From NCBI GenBank assembly GCA_024280115.1, contig JAJRQT010000016.1, positions 1 through 64,000 on the forward strand: DNA of 64,000 nucleotides, written 5' to 3'. The translations under genes and the position numbers were made by a program. Origin of the DNA: Bacteroidota bacterium (GTDB lineage: Bacteria > Bacteroidota > Bacteroidia > Cytophagales > Cyclobacteriaceae). Below are positions 60,005-64,000 of the stretch, one piece after another. Below the pieces are notes generated by a model. It did not search any database. It saw only the letters and a list, made by a program, of their open reading frames with translations, and had not been told where the DNA came from. How positions within the stretch are numbered: position 1 is the first letter of the stretch; each line of letters opens with the position of its first letter.

Positions 60005-60913
60005 CTAATGAAAGGTCAAAAAAGAAACGCCAAGATCAGTTATTTTTTGCCTGTAGCTCTGTATTCTTTTTTCATTCTTAATATACGGCAATTTACGAAT
60101 CATAACTCCTTTTATTCTGTTATGAAATTTTGATACAATTTGGTAGTAAATCTCCATGTCTTTCTGTCCATTATCGCCAATGAGAATGAATTTTTTCTTT
60201 GGATAGAATCTCAATAAGAATTCAATACTTTTTATTTTGTGGTTGTGATGAACTTTCCCTGAAGAAACAAGATCTCTTAATCCCTTTTTCAAATTTTGTA
60301 AAAAGAAAACTCCTTTTGGTAGTTCATTGATGCTGAAAAAATCTATCAGAAAATCGTATAAATTCCATTCACTGTTCGACACATAATAAAAATCTTTCAC
60401 CTTAGAGTCATCATCAAGGTCTTTGATGTGCGCATACCAGCTTTTTAGGAACGGGATGGTTTTTCGCGTATGCGCATTTCGAAATAATAGCAGCGTCATT
60501 TTTCTTATCAACTTAGTGCTATGCGAAACCAAAAGCGTATCATCAATATCTGATATCACGCCAGTCTCCTGATCATCGGAAAAGTAATATTCACTTTCAA
60601 AATTTTTATCATTCCTTTTCCAATATAATTGATACTTATACCATCCGGGTTTGTCATGGGCCTGTTTTATTTCACAGGTAAAAAACCCTTTTTTATTCGT
60701 ACGAACTCTTTTTTTTGTTCCATTGATTGATACATCAATTGCAGTCATTTTCAATGGCTTGGCTCTAAATCGCCTGATAGTTTGTTTTAGATTTCTTCTT
60801 TTCCCATGATGGGGATGCAGATCGCGAACCTTGTGCTTTTCAAAAGCATGACCGCTGATGATCACTCTTTCACTATTTGCAATGCCCCGATATCCGATGA
60901 TTTTTGATTCCAC
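60005..60913 (-). CDS. App1-type (DUF2183) phosphatidate phosphatase-like protein
   Basis: 302 residues. The N-terminal region is a beta-rich module (IIGYRGIANSERVIISGHAFEKHK and FFTCEIKQAHDKPGWYKYQLYW). The catalytic HAD-like DUF2183 domain follows: GVISDIDDTLLVSHST with the D-x-D-x-T motif (about residues 135-145), YYVSNSEWNLYDFLIDFFSI, and FILIGDNGQKDMEIYYQI with the final acidic pair. App1 in yeast is a Mg2+-dependent phosphatidate phosphatase; bacterial members have no tested role that I know of. It overlaps no other gene and leads into the unknown gene at 59430. Confidence 0.85.
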   Translation of the reverse strand: MESKIIGYRGIANSERVIISGHAFEKHKVRDLHPHHGKRRNLKQTIRRFRAKPLKMTAIDVSINGTKKRVRTNKKGFFTCEIKQAHDKPGWYKYQLYWKRNDKNFESEYYFSDDQETGVISDIDDTLLVSHSTKLIRKMTLLLFRNAHTRKTIPFLKSWYAHIKDLDDDSKVKDFYYVSNSEWNLYDFLIDFFSINELPKGVFFLQNLKKGLRDLVSSGKVHHNHKIKSIEFLLRFYPKKKFILIGDNGQKDMEIYYQIVSKFHNRIKGVMIRKLPYIKNEKRIQSYRQKITDLGVSFLTFH

Positions 60914-60990
60914 GTATTGAAATTAGGAAAATGAACACAAAATGGAAACTAAATTGATTGAAGGTTTTACCTCTTCTGAAACGCTCAGTT

Positions 60991-62544
60991 TTAGTTTAAA
61001 TTATTCGCAATAAGTATTTGCTTCATTTCGGGAAACCCTTCATCCGTATCTCCCAATTTCATACGGAGATCCATCATTTCATTTTTCAGTTTTGATATGA
61101 TTTCAGAATATTCCGGATTGTGATAGGCATTATGATTTTCATGAGCGTCTTTCCGCAAATCGTAAAATTCCCATGCCGGTTTGGTGTTTTCTCTATGGGC
61201 TCCCGGCATATTCAGATGTTGTCCGTAAAAGAAGATCAATTTGTATCTGTCATTTCGAATCCCAAAGTGCGCCGGTCTGTTTGTCTGGTGTAGCCAATAC
61301 CTGTAATACATGGATTTTCGCCAATTTTCAGGCGTATTGCCAGAAAGGTTCATCCGAAAACTTCTTCCTGTTTTAAAGTGATCACTCTTTACTCCTGCAT
61401 AGTCCAAAAACAACGAAGGGAAATCAATGTTTAAAACCATGTCATTATTCCATGAATTCTTTTTGATCTCTTTGGGATACCTTATAACGAAGGGCATACG
61501 CAAAGCCTCTTCATAAAACATCCTTTTATCGAAAAACCCATGTTCTCCAAGGAAATACCCCTGATCAGCCGTGTAAATTACGACTGTATTATCTGCTAGC
61601 CCCTGCTCATCGAGGTAATTCAATAGCTTTCCAATATTATCGTCAATGGCAGAACCACTGCGCAAAAAATCCTTAACGAACTTTTGATAGATCTTCTTCC
61701 TGATCTGAACGCTGTCTAACCCATCCAAATCGAAAGGTAATCCCGGGTACCGATTGGACCCTTCTTTGGAAGCTGCAACCCACCGGTTTCCGAGAATTTC
61801 AAGGATCTGGCCACTAAAAGTGCGTCCGGATGCTTCCTGACTAAAGTCTAAAAGGTTCCCCGGTTCAGGAAACTCCACACCGTCAAACATATGCTCTTTT
61901 CTCTCAGGATAATCAAACGGTTCGTGTGTCGCTTTAAAATGGCACATGAGCATAAACGGTTTGTTTTCATCCCTCCCACTCAGCCATTTAATGGCTTCAT
62001 CTCCGATCACATCAGATGAAAATCCATGGTATTCTTTTCCTCCTTCAGCCCAATTCTCAGTATTTTTCAAAATTGGATTGTGATACCTCCCCTGACCCGG
62101 AAGCACATTGAAATAGTCGAATCCGGCCGGAGTTTTCTTTAAGTGCCACTTTCCTACTATTGCTGTTTGATAACCATTTTGCCTCATGACCTTGGCCACA
62201 TTCAGACTATCCGGTTCCAATGCTTCTGACAAGGTGAAAACTCCATTGTGGTGGCTATACTGTCCTGTCATAATGGAGGCCCTGCTCGGTGTGCAAATAG
62301 AATTTGTGCAAAACACATTTCTCAGGGTGCAGCCTTCCTCAGCAAGCCTCGAAATATTCGGCGCCTGTATATAATCTTTTAGCGGACCACCGTAAATTCC
62401 CCATGCCTGGCTTGTATGGTCGTCAGCCATGATGAACAAAATATTTGGCTTAATGCTTTGTTTTTCAGTTGAACAGGATACTAAAATGACAAAGAATGTA
62501 ATGACGAAAATCCCGGATATTTTAATATTTTTCATAAATCTCAT
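60991..62544 (-). CDS. Sulfatase (formylglycine-type), lipoprotein
   Basis: 517 residues from ATG 62544; ATG 62535 (MKNIKISG) is an equally good start for the signal. Lipobox-like LVSC near residue 23 suggests membrane anchoring. The N-terminal metal site is NILFIMADDHTSQAWGIYG (D-D), and the formylglycine signature is ICTPSRASIMTG (C-T-P-S-R, Cys modified). Other family blocks: VGKWHLKK, YTADQGYFLGEHGFFDKRMFYEEALRMPF. Type I sulfatases remove sulfate esters from polysaccharides or small molecules. It follows the neighbouring sulfatase by 8 nt, so they form one unit. Confidence 0.9.
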   Translation of the reverse strand: MRFMKNIKISGIFVITFFVILVSCSTEKQSIKPNILFIMADDHTSQAWGIYGGPLKDYIQAPNISRLAEEGCTLRNVFCTNSICTPSRASIMTGQYSHHNGVFTLSEALEPDSLNVAKVMRQNGYQTAIVGKWHLKKTPAGFDYFNVLPGQGRYHNPILKNTENWAEGGKEYHGFSSDVIGDEAIKWLSGRDENKPFMLMCHFKATHEPFDYPERKEHMFDGVEFPEPGNLLDFSQEASGRTFSGQILEILGNRWVAASKEGSNRYPGLPFDLDGLDSVQIRKKIYQKFVKDFLRSGSAIDDNIGKLLNYLDEQGLADNTVVIYTADQGYFLGEHGFFDKRMFYEEALRMPFVIRYPKEIKKNSWNNDMVLNIDFPSLFLDYAGVKSDHFKTGRSFRMNLSGNTPENWRKSMYYRYWLHQTNRPAHFGIRNDRYKLIFFYGQHLNMPGAHRENTKPAWEFYDLRKDAHENHNAYHNPEYSEIISKLKNEMMDLRMKLGDTDEGFPEMKQILIANNLN

Positions 62545-62552
62545 TCCCTCTT

Positions 62553-63971
62553 TTAATAATCTCCTCTTGAGCGGCTATTGTTTATGGATTTAATCCAGTC
62601 AGCCATTTCAGCTTTCATTTTAATCACCTGCTCCTCATTGTTAGCGGCAATATCGTATGTTTCTCCCGGATCATTTAATAAATTGTATAGCTCTACAGTT
62701 TTTCCCTCATCAACACTTATAAGCTTAAATTGATCACCTACCCACGACATTTTTCTATTATATAAAAATCCAATTGATTGATTTCTCTCGGTCTGCTTTC
62801 CATTAATCACCTCTTTTAAGCTTATTCCGTCCATGGGTCTGTTGAGTTTATGGGAGATGGAAAGCATATCCAAGATAGTTGGCATATAGTCACTTGTCAC
62901 CATGGGGAAATTGGAGGTTTGATTCGGTTGAATGCCTTCTTCCCATACACAGAAAGCGGGAACTCTAACACCGCCTTCATATAGGCTTCTTTTTCTTTCC
63001 CTGAATGGGCCTGATAATCCCGGAGTTCCATTTTCAGGTCCGTTATCGCTGCAAAACCAGATCATCGTATTATGCGCTTCCCCGAGCTCTGAAAGCTTTT
63101 TCCACAATCTTCCTATTTGCTCATCCATAGCAGTAATGGCCCCATAGTACAATTGTTCTTTTGTCTCGAAAGTTTTATACATATTCTGGTGAGATTTATC
63201 GGCAACCACAGGCAGATGCGGTGTATGAAGCCAGATTACACTAAAAAACGGATCTTCCATTTTTGAAGATCTCTCGATAAAGTCAATCGCTCTGTCCATG
63301 ATAACCCTTGAGTCATCACCCTCCAGACTGTCTTCCTCAAGTATCTCCTTTCCTTTCCAATAATGGGTTCCAAACAATTCGGAACTGTCCTTTCCCTGAA
63401 TGCTTTCCCAACCAAACCTCGGACTTTCACCGATTGATATATCGTAGTTTTTAGGTTTGATCATCGGGTCGTATGTGGGCACTTTGGATTCTGTAGCAAA
63501 AAATTCATCAAATCCGTGTTGGGAAGGAATACTGAAATCCTGGTAATTCCCGGGACGCCCGCGATTAGCATCATTCATTTTTGTCGTAAATGTTCCCAGG
63601 TGCCATTTCCCAAAAAGACCCGTAAGGTAATGGTGCTTCCTCAATACTTCAGCGATGGTCACTTCTTCCGTTTTCATATATCCGCTATTGGCTGTAGGGA
63701 TGTTCATTCGATAGGGATTTCTGCCTGTCAGACAACTGGCACGCGTTGGTGAGCAAACAGGAGAGGCAGTATAAAAGCGATTGAATACCATACCCTTCGA
63801 AGCGAGCATATCCAGGTTGGGTGTTTTTATAATTTTATTACCATTAAATCCGGTATCGCCCCAGCCGAGGTCATCGCACATGATCATGATTATATTTGGC
63901 CTGTTCGGAACTTTTTCTTCGGAACAAGCACATATTAAAAGCAACAATATCGAATAGATAGTGAATTTCAT
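62553..63971 (-). CDS. Sulfatase (formylglycine-type), lipoprotein
   Basis: From ATG 63971 (MKFTIYSILLLLICAC) the product is 472 residues with a lipobox-like CAC near residue 16; an ATG at 63992 adds seven. N-terminal metal site IIMIMCDDLGWGDTGFNG (D-D), formylglycine signature VCSPTRASCLTGRNPYRM with Cys for maturation, GLFGKWHLGTF, WFCSDNGPENGTPG and EGGVRVPAFC. The C-terminus has a typical ELYNLLNDPGETYDIA. It is probably active on a sulfated polysaccharide, with the second sulfatase gene downstream of it. The gene begins near the window end, so an upstream partner may lie outside. Confidence 0.9.
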   Translation of the reverse strand: MKFTIYSILLLLICACSEEKVPNRPNIIMIMCDDLGWGDTGFNGNKIIKTPNLDMLASKGMVFNRFYTASPVCSPTRASCLTGRNPYRMNIPTANSGYMKTEEVTIAEVLRKHHYLTGLFGKWHLGTFTTKMNDANRGRPGNYQDFSIPSQHGFDEFFATESKVPTYDPMIKPKNYDISIGESPRFGWESIQGKDSSELFGTHYWKGKEILEEDSLEGDDSRVIMDRAIDFIERSSKMEDPFFSVIWLHTPHLPVVADKSHQNMYKTFETKEQLYYGAITAMDEQIGRLWKKLSELGEAHNTMIWFCSDNGPENGTPGLSGPFRERKRSLYEGGVRVPAFCVWEEGIQPNQTSNFPMVTSDYMPTILDMLSISHKLNRPMDGISLKEVINGKQTERNQSIGFLYNRKMSWVGDQFKLISVDEGKTVELYNLLNDPGETYDIAANNEEQVIKMKAEMADWIKSINNSRSRGDY

Positions 63972-64000
63972 TGTGCAGAAAATTTGAAACAATCCAATAT

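Noticed and set aside
1-64000. CRISPR arrays, tRNA and rRNA genes, and intact insertion sequences
   Set aside because: No regular repeat-spacer pattern, tRNA-like or rRNA-like sequence, or transposase-like frame was seen in the window.

Overview
The window is chromosomal DNA from a member of the Bacteroidota, most likely a marine or sediment Cytophagales/Flammeovirgaceae-type bacterium. The signs are AT-rich DNA, many Bacteroidota-style lipoproteins and outer-membrane barrels, a TonB receptor with a carboxypeptidase-regulatory-like N-terminus, menaquinone genes (menD, a menE-like ligase), an OmpA/PD40 protein, PSD1 plus DUF1501 genes, sulfatases, and TAnnTTTG-type -7 promoter elements. I found no rRNA, tRNA, CRISPR array or intact transposase.

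Region 1 (1-24350) is read entirely from the + strand, and nearly every product carries a signal peptide or lipobox. It opens with two gene remnants (an arylsulfatase C-terminus and a DUF1214 C-terminus). A tandem array of DUF1254/DUF1214 proteins follows at 707-9094: five intact genes, one with a frameshifted C-terminus, and one reduced to a leader plus tail by an internal deletion. After it come phenol-MetA/SphA-like outer-membrane proteins, one of them frameshifted in a run of seven G, a DUF2490 barrel, a coiled-coil membrane protein, two BamA/TamA-type barrels without POTRA domains, a PafA-like alkaline phosphatase, a CorA-type metal channel, an NTF2-like lipoprotein, a glycine-zipper protein, more barrels, a CotH-like protein and a DUF3592 protein. 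This looks like an envelope-remodelling accessory block shaped by tandem duplication, leader exchange and decay.

Region 2 (24571-38235) has mixed strands and mostly ordinary genes: a haemoglobin/haem-type TonB receptor, a YheT-type hydrolase, the PEP-synthase regulatory kinase/phosphorylase, a DinB-fold protein, two L,D-transpeptidases, a VOC protein, a bile acid:sodium symporter-family transporter overlapping a PlsC-type acyltransferase, and a cyclophilin.

Region 3 (38413-43551) has a Tat-exported protein possibly of polysaccharide-deacetylase type, a GC-rich non-coding stretch, and a compact damage-response cassette: DNA polymerase IV, divergent from a 96-residue unknown and an XRE/S24 LexA-like repressor. 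Matching inverted repeats of the form ACTA-N7-TAGT lie in both control regions. A PIN toxin-antitoxin pair follows.

Region 4 (43718-54624) holds an outer-membrane barrel, a gene of unknown function, a menE-like ligase, menD, an orphan DUF6364-type antitoxin, an OmpA/PD40 protein, transketolase with a clear terminator, and an NSS-family sodium symporter. Region 5 (54790-63971) starts with a MITE-like 90-bp inverted-repeat element with 9-bp direct repeats. It continues with DUF1501 and PSD1 (DUF1549/DUF1553) genes, an unknown gene paired with an App1-type phosphatase gene, and two sulfatases. The strongest leads for undescribed biology are the DUF1254/DUF1214 array within its exported-protein block, and the S24 repressor/96-aa protein/dinB cassette with its repeated operator.
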